Source: a bacterium
GTDB taxonomy: Bacteria > UBP13 > UBA5359
Length of the DNA stretch: 11,513 nt
Reading direction: 5' to 3'
Assembly: GCA_028699365.1 (NCBI GenBank)
Contig: JAQVUQ010000047.1
Span: 1 to 11,513, forward strand
The notes under the pieces were generated by a model. It had not been told where the DNA came from, did not search any database, and was given only the letters and a program-made list of their open reading frames with translations. Shown here one piece after another: positions 1 to 7,168 of this stretch. Positions within the stretch are counted from its first letter, which is position 1; every line of letters starts with the position of its first letter. Position numbers and translations under genes: made by a program.

Positions 1-2
1 AG

Positions 3-434
3 GCCGTAACCGATACGGTCAAGGCCAGCAACTTCGCGGCCGGCAATATGACGCCTAACCGTGGAGTGTTAGTAGGCAAGCCGGGCGGGACGGTATATGC
101 CGAGGCACTGGCAGAGAGCGGCAAGAGCTACATCGTCTATCTATGGGGCAGTGTGAGCGGAGGTAACCTGACCATGAACTTGCCGGCAGGGACGTATGAT
201 GCCAGATGGATCAATCCCGGGAATGGGCAGACGGTGAAGACGCAGACGGTCAGCGGCAGCAGTGCGGCCGCCATAGCCTCACCCGCCTTCTCCGAGGATA
301 TGGCCCTTTTATTGCGCTCTTCAAGCGCGGTTCAAAGTTCAAGGTTCACGGGTCAAGGTTATCAGGCTAACGCTCTTCAGCCTTCAGCCTTCAGCCTTCA
401 GCCTGCCGCCCATGGCAGTGCGATGGGCGGCTAA
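3..434 (+). CDS. C-terminal part of a secreted-type protein with a glycosidase-associated beta-sandwich domain (5' truncated)
   Basis: The reading frame is open from the window edge, so only the last 143 residues are visible. Roughly the first 100 contain a pattern seen in the C-terminal domain called the putative collagen-binding domain of collagenases, found at the end of DUF4038/apiosidase-like glycosidases: a G-x-SYIVYLWG strand, then LPAGTYDARWINPGNGQ, then a closing EDMALLLRS strand. The catalytic part, if any, lies upstream. The last ~40 residues (from SSSAVQSS on) are low-complexity and are encoded by two heptamer repeat tracts, so the natural domain end is probably near LLLRS and the rest is a repeat-derived extension. 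The stop TAA is followed one base later by the ATG of the GT4 gene. A role in trimming or binding the polysaccharide made by the cluster would fit but is inference. The family assignment is by eye and moderate. Confidence 0.6.
   Translation, partial: AVTDTVKASNFAAGNMTPNRGVLVGKPGGTVYAEALAESGKSYIVYLWGSVSGGNLTMNLPAGTYDARWINPGNGQTVKTQTVSGSSAAAIASPAFSEDMALLLRSSSAVQSSRFTGQGYQANALQPSAFSLQPAAHGSAMGG
329..356. repeat. Degenerate heptamer tandem repeat (GGTTCAA type)
   Basis: Four consecutive 7-bp units read ggttcaa, agttcaa, ggttcac, gggtcaa, followed by a weaker fifth (ggttatc). The tract lies inside the coding end of the upstream partial gene and is translated there. It shares only its 7-bp period with the other tracts in the window, not its sequence. 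Confidence 0.7.
375..402. repeat. Perfect heptamer tandem repeat (CTTCAGC x4)
   Basis: Four perfect copies of cttcagc. The same heptamer, with the seventh base varying, forms the right arms of the structured elements at 4779-4914 and 9741-9892. In reverse complement it forms their left arms. Here it is translated as part of the low-complexity tail of the upstream gene. It could be a remnant of, or a seed for, one of those elements. Confidence 0.85.
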
Positions 435-435
435 C

Positions 436-1545
436 ATGAAGATACTCATGGTCAGTGGTGTTTATAAAGGCGATAAGAGCGGGGTGGCGGATTACTGCGG
501 GCATCTTGTCGATCATCTGCGTCTGCAGGGGATAGACGTCGGAGTCGCGGCCCCGACCATCCAACCCTTGCACGGTTGGGGGGCGGAATCGCTCCGTTGC
601 GTCATGGAGACCCTGCGTGCCTTCGATCCGGGTATCGTTCATCTGCAGTATCAGACGGATATCTACGGTGCTACCCTGTTTCCGATGCGCCTGGCCGGTA
701 TGGTGCACAGAGCCGGTATACCTTTGGTCGTAACCTTTCACGATACTCACGGTCCTTTTCTCTTCCCCAAGGCAGGAAGACTGAGAAAGCTCCCGTTGCG
801 CGGGTTTATCGATAATGCCTCCTCGCTGATAGTCAGCAATGAAGGAGATCTTGCCGAATTGCAGCGGCTCTCTTCTTCGCCTCCGGCGACCACGCTTATT
901 CCGGTAGGGCCGGGAATTATACCGGTGGATATTTCGGGAGATGAGAGCGCTTCTCTGCGACAGGGTATCGGTGCAACGGATGCGGCCCTCATAGGTCATT
1001 TTGGCTTTATCCACAAGGCCAAGGGACTCGAGGTTCTGTTGCACTCCTTCTCACTGGCTGCACGACGGCTGGGCGATTGCCGTCTGGTCATTATCGGCGG
1101 CCTGGACTGGAAAGGCGAACTGGCAGGCTATAAGAGGGAGCTGGAGGACTATGCCCGGAAGATCGGGATATACGAGAGGCTAGTCTGGCTTCCCACTATG
1201 CCGGAGAGGGAGGCGTCAGGATACCTTCATATTTGCGACCTGATGGTAATGCCTTACGAGGACGGCGCCAGCGGCAGGAGAAGCAGTCTGTTTACGGCCC
1301 TGGCGCACGGCGTACCGGTTATAACCACTTGCGGCAGGAATATATTCTCCGGTTTCTTTCACCAGGAGAATTTATGGTTGACGGACGGATCGCCGGAAGA
1401 GATTGCCGAAGGTATTGTAAAGCTGCTTACAGACGCCTCTGCCAGAAGGAGAATCTCGGAAGGCGCGCTTAAGCTGGCTGAACGATTCTCCTGGGAGCGC
1501 ATAGCCGGAGAGCATGCCCGTATATACCAGGCGCTGGTAAGTTGA
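436..1545 (+). CDS. GT4-family glycosyltransferase (GT-B fold)
   Basis: 369-residue cytoplasmic glycosyltransferase, expected to transfer a sugar from a nucleotide-sugar donor to the growing lipid-linked oligosaccharide. The N-terminal Rossmann half begins MKILMVSG and carries SGVADY (residues ~15-20), typical of GT4 acceptor domains. PLVVTFHDTHG (~96-106) is a core strand. The C-terminal donor half starts near IGHFGFIHKAKGLEVLL (~186-202). The usual E-x7-E donor motif is replaced by PYEDGASGRRSSLFTALAHGVP (~273-294), a variant found in a GT4 subset. I start at ATG 436 rather than the in-frame ATG 412, because MKILMVSG is the normal family N-terminus and the upstream gene stops at 434. No strong Shine-Dalgarno is visible, so translation may be coupled to the gene before it. 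Donor and acceptor cannot be read from sequence. Confidence 0.9.
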   Translation: MKILMVSGVYKGDKSGVADYCGHLVDHLRLQGIDVGVAAPTIQPLHGWGAESLRCVMETLRAFDPGIVHLQYQTDIYGATLFPMRLAGMVHRAGIPLVVTFHDTHGPFLFPKAGRLRKLPLRGFIDNASSLIVSNEGDLAELQRLSSSPPATTLIPVGPGIIPVDISGDESASLRQGIGATDAALIGHFGFIHKAKGLEVLLHSFSLAARRLGDCRLVIIGGLDWKGELAGYKRELEDYARKIGIYERLVWLPTMPEREASGYLHICDLMVMPYEDGASGRRSSLFTALAHGVPVITTCGRNIFSGFFHQENLWLTDGSPEEIAEGIVKLLTDASARRRISEGALKLAERFSWERIAGEHARIYQALVS

Positions 1546-1558
1546 TCGGCATGATTGC

Positions 1559-1578
1559 TCCGGCCGTGAACGGCCGGA
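1559..1578 (+). other. GC-rich hairpin after the first GT4 gene
   Basis: A perfect 8-bp stem (tccggccg / cggccgga) with a TGAA tetraloop lies 14 bases after the stop codon at 1545. There is no following T-run, so it is not a classical intrinsic terminator. It could stabilise the mRNA 3' end or, being palindromic DNA upstream of a sigma-54-like site, serve as an activator site. Neither is shown. Confidence 0.5.
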
Positions 1579-1650
1579 CTTCACAACGCATAAAGGACAA
1601 TTGCCCCAATAGTATGCAGTAACTGTCACGGCATATTAGCAAGCTATTCT

Positions 1651-1667
1651 TTGGCATCATAATTGTA
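1651..1667 (+). promoter_or_regulatory. Weak sigma-54-like promoter upstream of the GT-C/polymerase pair
   Basis: ttggcatcataattgta has GG and the downstream GT separated by the 10 bases that sigma-54 requires, with TTGGCA at -24 and TTG at -12. The -12 element is GT instead of the near-invariant GC, which makes the call weak. Predicted initiation near 1678 would give a short leader before the strong Shine-Dalgarno at 1703-1709, a layout like the better match at 9927-9943. Confidence 0.3.
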
Positions 1668-1714
1668 TTTAATAACGTTGAACCGCGCTCGAAGAGTGCA
1701 ATAAGGAGGCTTGC

Positions 1715-1804
1715 ATGGGAATCCCGAAACCAACAACCAACAACCAACAACTAACAACTACCGCCAAAGGCGGTGCCTCAGATGTCTTCGCCCGCCAGAT
1801 ATAA
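1715..1804 (+). CDS. 29-codon leader ORF, probably the displaced original start of the GT-C gene
   Basis: ATG 1715 has the best ribosome binding site of this region: aaggagg at 1703-1709, five bases from the ATG. The frame begins MGIPKP, runs through the heptamer tract as TTNNQQL, and stops at TAA 1802-1804, overlapping the start of the GT-C gene in another frame. If the 28 bp of heptamers (1730-1757), or 31 bp with the trailing cta, are removed, ATG 1715 falls exactly in frame with the GT-C protein. The short ORF may be an accidental product of the repeat insertion. It may still matter by bringing ribosomes to the restart codon at 1782. I do not claim that the peptide itself has a function. 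Confidence 0.4.
   Translation: MGIPKPTTNNQQLTTTAKGGASDVFARQI
1730..1760. repeat. Heptamer tandem repeat (CCAACAA x3 plus CTAACAA)
   Basis: Three perfect ccaacaa units, one ctaacaa unit and a trailing cta. Like the tracts at 329-356 and 375-402 the period is exactly 7 bp. It lies between a strong Shine-Dalgarno/ATG (1703-1717) and the working start of the next gene. It is followed by a short hairpin, ccgcc-aaa-ggcgg (1761-1773). Confidence 0.85.
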
Positions 1805-3308
1805 TTATGCACTGTTGCTGATAACGGTTCTGGCCGCTGTTATCCGCCTGTTGACCATGCAGAACATGAGCGTGTGGTTCGATGAAGCCGTCAGTCTGCT
1901 GATAGCCAGGAATTCCGTCTGGCAGATCGTGACCGGGGCACCCGGCGTGACTGTAAATCCACCGCTCTATTATGTTCTCCTGCATCTGTGGAATCAGGTC
2001 GCAGGCGGTGAGACGGGAGGCCGTCTCCTGTCAATCCTTTTCGGACTGGCCGGCGTCATCACGGTCTATCTGCTGGCCCTGAGGCTTATGGGCAGGAAGA
2101 TCGCCCTGCTGACGGCGCTTATCTTCGCCGTCTCTCCTTTTCAGGTTTACTACTCGCAGGAATTGAGGATGTACTCTCTTCTTACTTTCTTTTCACTGGG
2201 AATCATATACAGCACGATCGGAGTATTGCAACGTGACCGCGCCGCCGATTGGGTCGGGCTGGCGCTCTTCTCTCTGGCCGGTATGTATACTCATTATTTC
2301 ACCGCTCCGGTTCTGGCTGTGAGTATCGGCCTGATACTGGCGATTGCATACCGGCGACGAGGCACAGTTGCTAAAACGGCTATTGTCTGCATTGCCGTGG
2401 CTGTGCTGTTTGCACCATGGGTGCCCAGCTTCATGAACAACACCGGGGAGATCTATACAGCCAAATCAGCTAATGTCACTGAAGTGCATTCAGATATCGG
2501 CCTGACTCTGTCCCTGCTGGGTACGTTGAAAAGCTTCAGCATCGGCAATGAGCAGACCATCTCCTTTGCCGATTATCCCAGAGCCTATTTTATCATCGTT
2601 CCGGCTTGTCTGCTCTTTACATTTCTTTTTATCATGGGAATGACACTGGGGCCACACCGAAAGAAAGCTGTCCAGGCAAGTATGTACATCTTCATTCCGA
2701 TCGTCATGACGATACTGGTATCGGCAAGAATGGATGTTTATCTGAACCGTTATCTTATTATCTGTACAGGACCGTTCTACCTGGTAGTTGCCCGGGGGCT
2801 GTCGCTGTTGTCCGGACGAAGACGTCTCTTTACCGTTCTGACAGCTCTTCTGGTTGCACTGTCGCTGGCGGCCAATTTTAACCGGAGCCTGAATCCGGAT
2901 TACCGGCGTGAAGAGTTTCGCCAGGCAGCCCTCTACGTGGCCCGGAATGCGCGCCCGGGCGACAAAGTGTCGCATCCGTCGATGTTCACACTCTATCCGT
3001 TCCTGGAGTATGGCGGCAAGATAACGGATGAATATCTCTTTATAGAGAGGGATGTTTCTGCCAGAATACAAGGGCTCATACCTTATAAGACGATAATTCC
3101 CACGGAGCTTGCCAAAGGGCGAATCTGGTGGGTCATGCCGGTAAATACTGGAAAAATTCAATCGAAGATGCCCTGGTATCATCTGCCGCAGCAGGATTAT
3201 TCCAACTCGCTGGAAGCAATCAAGCAAAGAGGATTCGAGGAAGTGGAACAACAGGACTTCAGAGGAATAAGGGTTATACTGCTGAGAAAGATGGAGGCAT
3301 GTATATGA
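1782..3308 (+). CDS. Polytopic GT-C glycosyltransferase, GT39/ArnT-like
   Basis: 508-residue integral membrane protein. The first helix (~9-25) leads into a short periplasmic segment with VWFDEAVSL. The Asp-Glu pair (34-35) matches the catalytic acidic motif in the first loop of GT-C enzymes of the PMT/ArnT type. VNPPLYYVLLHLW (~58-70) and VYYSQELRMYSL (~122-133) are further family signatures. Many hydrophobic segments follow up to ~residue 370, and then a soluble periplasmic C-terminal region. Such enzymes use polyprenyl-phosphate sugars on the outer face of the inner membrane. I choose ATG 1782, with aggcgg at 1768-1773 eight bases upstream. GTG 1773 is in frame but badly placed for a ribosome site. 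The stop overlaps the ATG of the polymerase-like gene by 4 bases, which implies coupled translation. The substrate is unknown. Confidence 0.88.
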   Translation: MSSPARYNYALLLITVLAAVIRLLTMQNMSVWFDEAVSLLIARNSVWQIVTGAPGVTVNPPLYYVLLHLWNQVAGGETGGRLLSILFGLAGVITVYLLALRLMGRKIALLTALIFAVSPFQVYYSQELRMYSLLTFFSLGIIYSTIGVLQRDRAADWVGLALFSLAGMYTHYFTAPVLAVSIGLILAIAYRRRGTVAKTAIVCIAVAVLFAPWVPSFMNNTGEIYTAKSANVTEVHSDIGLTLSLLGTLKSFSIGNEQTISFADYPRAYFIIVPACLLFTFLFIMGMTLGPHRKKAVQASMYIFIPIVMTILVSARMDVYLNRYLIICTGPFYLVVARGLSLLSGRRRLFTVLTALLVALSLAANFNRSLNPDYRREEFRQAALYVARNARPGDKVSHPSMFTLYPFLEYGGKITDEYLFIERDVSARIQGLIPYKTIIPTELAKGRIWWVMPVNTGKIQSKMPWYHLPQQDYSNSLEAIKQRGFEEVEQQDFRGIRVILLRKMEACI

Positions 3309-4798
3309 CCATGTCATCGATCGCCGGAGCATTTGACGGGACAATGGGGAAAACACGAGTGTATAGAGCGCTCCTGCTATCCGGATTGGCCGTTGCATCA
3401 CTCTTTTCATCCGTACTGGCGCTGGCCGGGACAAAGACAGCCGTGCTTGCGGCCGTTGCTCTATTCGGACTGCTGCTGCTGCTGTATGGATCTCTGTTCA
3501 GACCCTGGGGCGTGATTGCCTTTATCTTTATCTTTGCCTCCTTTGAGGGATTCATCAAACACAAGATGGGCTACGCTCTGCTGACTTATGTTTTCAAGGA
3601 CGCCATTATGCTGGCGCTGATGTCCGTCTGGCTGCTTAAGGCGCTGACGGGAAGGCATGGAGCATACCGGCGGACGCCGCTGGATATGACTATCACACTC
3701 TTCACGATCGTCTGCCTGATACAGGTTTTCAATCCCAACTTCGAGAACTGGATTATCAGTATCGCCGGCATCAAAGTGCATTTGGTCTACGTGCCGTTAT
3801 ACTATATGGGATACTATCTTCTGCAGGATCGCCTCTGTCTGACGAGACTGGCCCGTCTGTTTGCCGCACTGGTCGTCATCATGGGTGTTTACGGTATTGT
3901 CCAGTATCTGCAGGGACCGGAAAGCGTCAGCAATCTGGGTCCCTCTTTTGCTGAAATCGTGCGCCGCGATACCTGGTGGGCCGGCACCAAGCATTATTTC
4001 CGCCCCATGTCCTTTGCCGCCACCGGAGGTCTGGCCAGCTCCTTCTATATGATAGGCTTCCCTTTTGTGGCCCTGTCAGCCATCCTCAGCCGGCAACGCT
4101 GGGAAAAAGCGCTGTGGGGAGTGTCTCTGCTGGCGTTGACCGTGGCGCTGGTATTGACCGGCGTGCGCAGTTCACTGCTGACTCTTATGGTGGCAGGTAT
4201 CCTGATGAGCCTTATCTTCAGCCGCAGAATGCTTCTTCCATTGGCGATAGTGATTTTCATCGGTATTGCTGTCAGCATGAACCTGGGTGGAGGGCAGATC
4301 GGGCATCGTATGGCCTCTATGAGCAATCCTTATCAGAGCTTCATGACCAACCGTATGCGGTTCATTACCGTCGTTCCCGAGCTGGTTGCCAATTACCCGG
4401 TAGGGATGGGGCTGGCCAGGACCGGAGCTGCTGCCGGGGCGCTTTCCAAGTTTTTTCCTGACTACGATAGAATGACGCTCGACAACTATCTCAGTTCCAT
4501 GGTCTTCGAGACATCCCTGCTGGGCGCTTCCCTCATACTGGCCGTATTCCTCATCATCCTATACCAGGGTGCCGTTATTATCAGGAGGTCTTCAGGTGAA
4601 GCCAGGGCCGTGGCCATGGCTCTCTACACGGTTCCTCTATCTATCTTCATAGCCGGTTTTTCCGGTCCTACGCTGACGATATCGCCGCACAATATATATT
4701 TCTGGCTATCGGCCGGTCTGTTGCTGAAACTGCCGCACATATATGCCGCACTGGGCGCTGAGAGCGCCCAGTGCGGCAGTCTGAAGTCTGAAGTCTGA
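3305..4798 (+). CDS. O-antigen ligase/polymerase-like membrane protein (Wzy/WaaL superfamily)
   Basis: 497 residues with about a dozen predicted membrane helices. A large extracytoplasmic loop holds YFRPMSFAATGG (~231-242). Then come LTGVRSSLL (~284-292), a common Wzy_C-type signature, and a late PHNIYFWLSAGLLL (~461-474) matching the HNxY segment of O-antigen ligases and polymerases. The likely role is joining lipid-linked repeat units, or transferring glycan to an acceptor, on the periplasmic side. The start at ATG 3305 is set by ggagg at 3293-3297, seven bases upstream; ATG 3299 would be one base from that site. The gene overlaps the GT-C stop as ATGA. The last ~17 codons (AALGAESAQC onward) are encoded by a strong hairpin and by the first heptamers of a repeat element, so the C-terminus looks repeat-derived. 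Polymerase versus ligase cannot be decided here. Confidence 0.85.
   Translation: MTMSSIAGAFDGTMGKTRVYRALLLSGLAVASLFSSVLALAGTKTAVLAAVALFGLLLLLYGSLFRPWGVIAFIFIFASFEGFIKHKMGYALLTYVFKDAIMLALMSVWLLKALTGRHGAYRRTPLDMTITLFTIVCLIQVFNPNFENWIISIAGIKVHLVYVPLYYMGYYLLQDRLCLTRLARLFAALVVIMGVYGIVQYLQGPESVSNLGPSFAEIVRRDTWWAGTKHYFRPMSFAATGGLASSFYMIGFPFVALSAILSRQRWEKALWGVSLLALTVALVLTGVRSSLLTLMVAGILMSLIFSRRMLLPLAIVIFIGIAVSMNLGGGQIGHRMASMSNPYQSFMTNRMRFITVVPELVANYPVGMGLARTGAAAGALSKFFPDYDRMTLDNYLSSMVFETSLLGASLILAVFLIILYQGAVIIRRSSGEARAVAMALYTVPLSIFIAGFSGPTLTISPHNIYFWLSAGLLLKLPHIYAALGAESAQCGSLKSEV
4744..4778 (+). other. Perfect 16-bp-stem hairpin inside the 3' end of the polymerase-like gene
   Basis: The arms at 4744-4759 and 4763-4778 are exact reverse complements with a GAG loop. 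The hairpin lies before the stop codon and is followed directly by tctgaag heptamers, with no T-run. It would form a very stable mRNA structure near the end of translation and could separate the expression of the membrane-protein pair from the GT4 genes downstream. It could also be the outer boundary of the repeat element that begins at 4779. Confidence 0.8.
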
Positions 4799-4914
4799 AG
4801 GAGAACGCTCAAGTGTAAACTGATAGCTTTAAGGCTGAGAAGTAGCCTTGAATGGACTGAAGACTTAAGAAGAATGCCCGAGCGTAAACTACTTCAGTCT
4901 TCAGACTTCAGGCT
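4779..4914. repeat. Structured intergenic repeat element, copy 1
   Basis: The left arm is three heptamers (tctgaag, 4780-4800) followed by gaacgctca (4803-4811). The right arm is gagcgtaaact (4880-4890) followed by cttcag heptamers to 4912. The heptamer arms are reverse complements at 19 of 21 positions, and acgctc pairs with gagcgt inside. The core contains aactgatagc and a hairpin aaggct-gagaagt-agcctt (4831-4849). The same parts in the same order occur in copy 2 at 9741-9892. Left-arm heptamers encode the last residues and stop of the polymerase-like gene. The element fills almost the whole gap to the next gene. Confidence 0.75.
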
Positions 4915-4938
4915 AAAAAGCTAGTAATGGGAGGCATA

Positions 4939-6099
4939 ATGAAAGTCTTGATGATCAGCCATGCCGGGGTTATAGATGAGAACAGGCGCCGGCTATATAT
5001 CATGCTGGAACGCTACCCCGGCCTGGAGATGGCTCTGATGACCCCCGCAGTCTGGCATGAGAAGGATCTCAAACGTGTCTATGAGGCCGGGAGCGTCCGT
5101 GGCCAGGACCGCGCCGTAGCCGAAGGCGGAGGTCTGAGGTTGATAAAGGGCGATTTATACAACAACGGCAATATCAACATGCACTGGTACCGTAGCGGTC
5201 TGAGGGAGGCTCTGGATGATTTTGAACCGGATATATTGCATGTCGAGGAAGAACCGTACAGCCTTGCCTCCTTCCAGGCTGTACGTATGTCGTCCGGCAG
5301 GAAGATTAAAATCATTGCCTTCAGTTTCCAGAATATTTTCAAACGATACCCCTGGCCGTTCCGGGCAATAGAGAGATATGTGCTGGAGCGGACCGATTAT
5401 GTCATCGCGGGTAATGCTGAAGTTATGGCCGTGCTGAGGCGGAAGGGATATTCCGGTCCAGCCCGGGTCGTGCCTCTGGGTGTGGATACGAGCGTCTTCA
5501 GGGCGCAAAGGAGAACCGACCCGGTGCCACAGGATGGAAGTTGCACGATAGGTTATATGGGCAGGTTTATCCCGGGCAAGGGCCTTTACGTTCTCCTTAA
5601 AGCAATGACTGAGGTGAGTGACGATATCAGGCTGCGGCTCATAGGCGGAGGTCCTGAAGAGGCAGGGTTGAGACGGGCAGTTGAAGAGATGGGGCTTTCT
5701 GAGCGGGTACGGTTTTTTGATTTGCTTCCCCATAGCGAGGTGCCCGGTTGTATGCGGCAACTGGACGCTTTTATCCTGCCTTCACTGACTATGCCTAACT
5801 GGAAAGAGCAGTTCGGCCGGGTGCTGGTGGAGGCCATGGCCTGCGGCGTGGTGCCTGTAGGTTCTTCTTCGGGAGAGATTCCTAACGTTATCGGGCCGGC
5901 GGGACTGGTATTCCGCGAAGGAGATCATCACGACCTGGCAGCTAAAATACGGCAGCTCTTTTCCGATAAGGCTCTCCGGTCGGAATTGGTGAACAGGGGA
6001 CGTCGTCGGGCCGAAGAGATGTTCTCATGGGAAAGCGTGGCTGCGCACACTTACGGCATTTATGCGGAATTGAGCGGGGAAGGTACACCTGATGCCTGA
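4939..6099 (+). CDS. GT4-family glycosyltransferase
   Basis: 386-residue GT-B enzyme. N-terminal MKVLMISHAG; EPDILHVEEEPYSLAS (~96-111) marks the acceptor half. The linker VVPLGVDTSVF (~177-187) is the classical GT4 hinge, followed by GYMGRFIPGKGLYVLLKA (~205-222) and LRLIGGGPE (~232-240) in the donor half. The E-x7-E motif is EQFGRVLVE (E290 and E298). A C-terminal FSWE helix (~362-365) crosses back to the first domain. I start at ATG 4939, with gggagg at 4929-4934 in front; ATG 4927 is in frame but overlaps that site and has none of its own. The 3' end overlaps the next gene by 8 bases, which makes it the first of three coupled GT4 genes. Expected to add one sugar to the lipid-linked oligosaccharide; specificity unknown. 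Confidence 0.92.
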   Translation: MKVLMISHAGVIDENRRRLYIMLERYPGLEMALMTPAVWHEKDLKRVYEAGSVRGQDRAVAEGGGLRLIKGDLYNNGNINMHWYRSGLREALDDFEPDILHVEEEPYSLASFQAVRMSSGRKIKIIAFSFQNIFKRYPWPFRAIERYVLERTDYVIAGNAEVMAVLRRKGYSGPARVVPLGVDTSVFRAQRRTDPVPQDGSCTIGYMGRFIPGKGLYVLLKAMTEVSDDIRLRLIGGGPEEAGLRRAVEEMGLSERVRFFDLLPHSEVPGCMRQLDAFILPSLTMPNWKEQFGRVLVEAMACGVVPVGSSSGEIPNVIGPAGLVFREGDHHDLAAKIRQLFSDKALRSELVNRGRRRAEEMFSWESVAAHTYGIYAELSGEGTPDA

Positions 6100-7168
6100 C
6101 AAAACCGGTAAGACCGATGGTCCTTTCCGAATAGCCATGCTCCACGTCGACCTGCCGACTACCTCCAGAGGCGGTGTGGCCTGGCAGGTTCATTATCTAT
6201 CTAATGCCCTGGCGCGCCGTGGTCATGAGGTGACGGTTTTCGGCCTTGACGATCCTCCGGCCAACGCTTTATACGGCGCATGCAAAGTGTCGTTGCCGGA
6301 GCGGGTATACCGGAGCCGCCTGCTCCGGCTCTATCTCTTCTCGCTCTTTGCCGCCGGACAGGATTACTCCGGCTATGATTTGATTCACGCACACGGCGAC
6401 AACCACTTCTTCTTTACCAGAAATATACCGCTGCTGCGCACGTTCAACGGCACAGCTCTCAATGAAGCCTTGACCAGCACCTCGTTGAAACGTGCGCTGG
6501 TCCAGTTCAGTCTGTATCCGCTGGAGATACTTTCCGCCATAACTTCCGACAGGGCTGTAGGCATCTCCAGAGCCACCAACCGTTATCTGCCCTTTGTCAG
6601 GGAGGTGGTCTGCTGCGGTGTAGACCAGACCCTGTTTCATCCGGGTGAGAAGAGTGAACAGCCTTCGATACTCTTTGTCGGCACTCTTCACGGCAGAAAG
6701 AGAGGCGATCTGCTGGTTGAGGCTTTCAACAGGCTTGTCAGGCCTGCTGTCCCCCAGGCCGAACTCTGGATGGTCTGCGATGAGGAAACGGCCGGGGAAG
6801 GCATAAAGTGGTACGGCAGGGTATCCAGCCAGGTACTGGCCGGACTTTACCGTTCAGCCTGGGTTTTCTGTCTGCCCAGCCGTTACGAGGGCTTTGGGGT
6901 TCCATATATAGAATCTATGGCCTCCGGGACGCCGGCTGTGGCTACATACAATCCGGGCGCCTGCGAGGTGCTGGGACGGAATCGCTGGGGTATAGTCAGC
7001 CGGGATGCAGCGTTGGGAGAAACGCTGACAGGTCTGCTTATCGATAAGGCAAAGCGCAGGCGTCTGGCCGAATCAGGGCTGAAACGCGCCGCTTTCTTCT
7101 CCTGGGATAGAACGGCCGAACGCTACGAACGCATATACAGTCAGATGGTCAAAGGTGAAAAACGATGA
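6092..7168 (+). CDS. GT4-family glycosyltransferase
   Basis: 358-residue GT-B enzyme. After a short polar lead (MPDKTGKTDG) the Rossmann strand FRIAMLHVDLP begins near residue 12, followed by RGGVAWQVHYLSNALARRGHEVTVF (~26-50), the usual GT4 N-terminal signature. DLIHAHGDNHFFF (~96-108) lies at the acceptor side. The donor half begins near LFVGTLHGRKRGDLLVEAF (~194-212). RYEGFGVPYIESMASGTP contains the E-x7-E pair (E266, E274). Compared with other GT4 enzymes the protein is short because the loops around ~185-240 are compact. The ggggaagg at 6076-6083 is a fair ribosome site eight bases before the ATG. Start and stop overlap both neighbours, so its product is likely made in step with theirs. 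Confidence 0.92.
   Translation: MPDKTGKTDGPFRIAMLHVDLPTTSRGGVAWQVHYLSNALARRGHEVTVFGLDDPPANALYGACKVSLPERVYRSRLLRLYLFSLFAAGQDYSGYDLIHAHGDNHFFFTRNIPLLRTFNGTALNEALTSTSLKRALVQFSLYPLEILSAITSDRAVGISRATNRYLPFVREVVCCGVDQTLFHPGEKSEQPSILFVGTLHGRKRGDLLVEAFNRLVRPAVPQAELWMVCDEETAGEGIKWYGRVSSQVLAGLYRSAWVFCLPSRYEGFGVPYIESMASGTPAVATYNPGACEVLGRNRWGIVSRDAALGETLTGLLIDKAKRRRLAESGLKRAAFFSWDRTAERYERIYSQMVKGEKR

Noticed and set aside
391-1044. Antisense open frame (217 codons) opposite the first GT4 gene
   Set aside because: Its composition is that of a shadow frame, there is no recognisable motif, and the + strand GT4 protein explains the region fully.
1559-1578. Intrinsic terminator after the first GT4 gene
   Set aside because: The stem is good but is followed by cttcacaac instead of a T-run, so it is listed only as a hairpin.
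2490-3434. Long antisense open frame (314 codons) opposite the GT-C gene
   Set aside because: It is rich in His, Arg, Gln and Ser with no domain pattern. It lies opposite a clearly recognisable membrane enzyme and is the expected shadow of its codon use.
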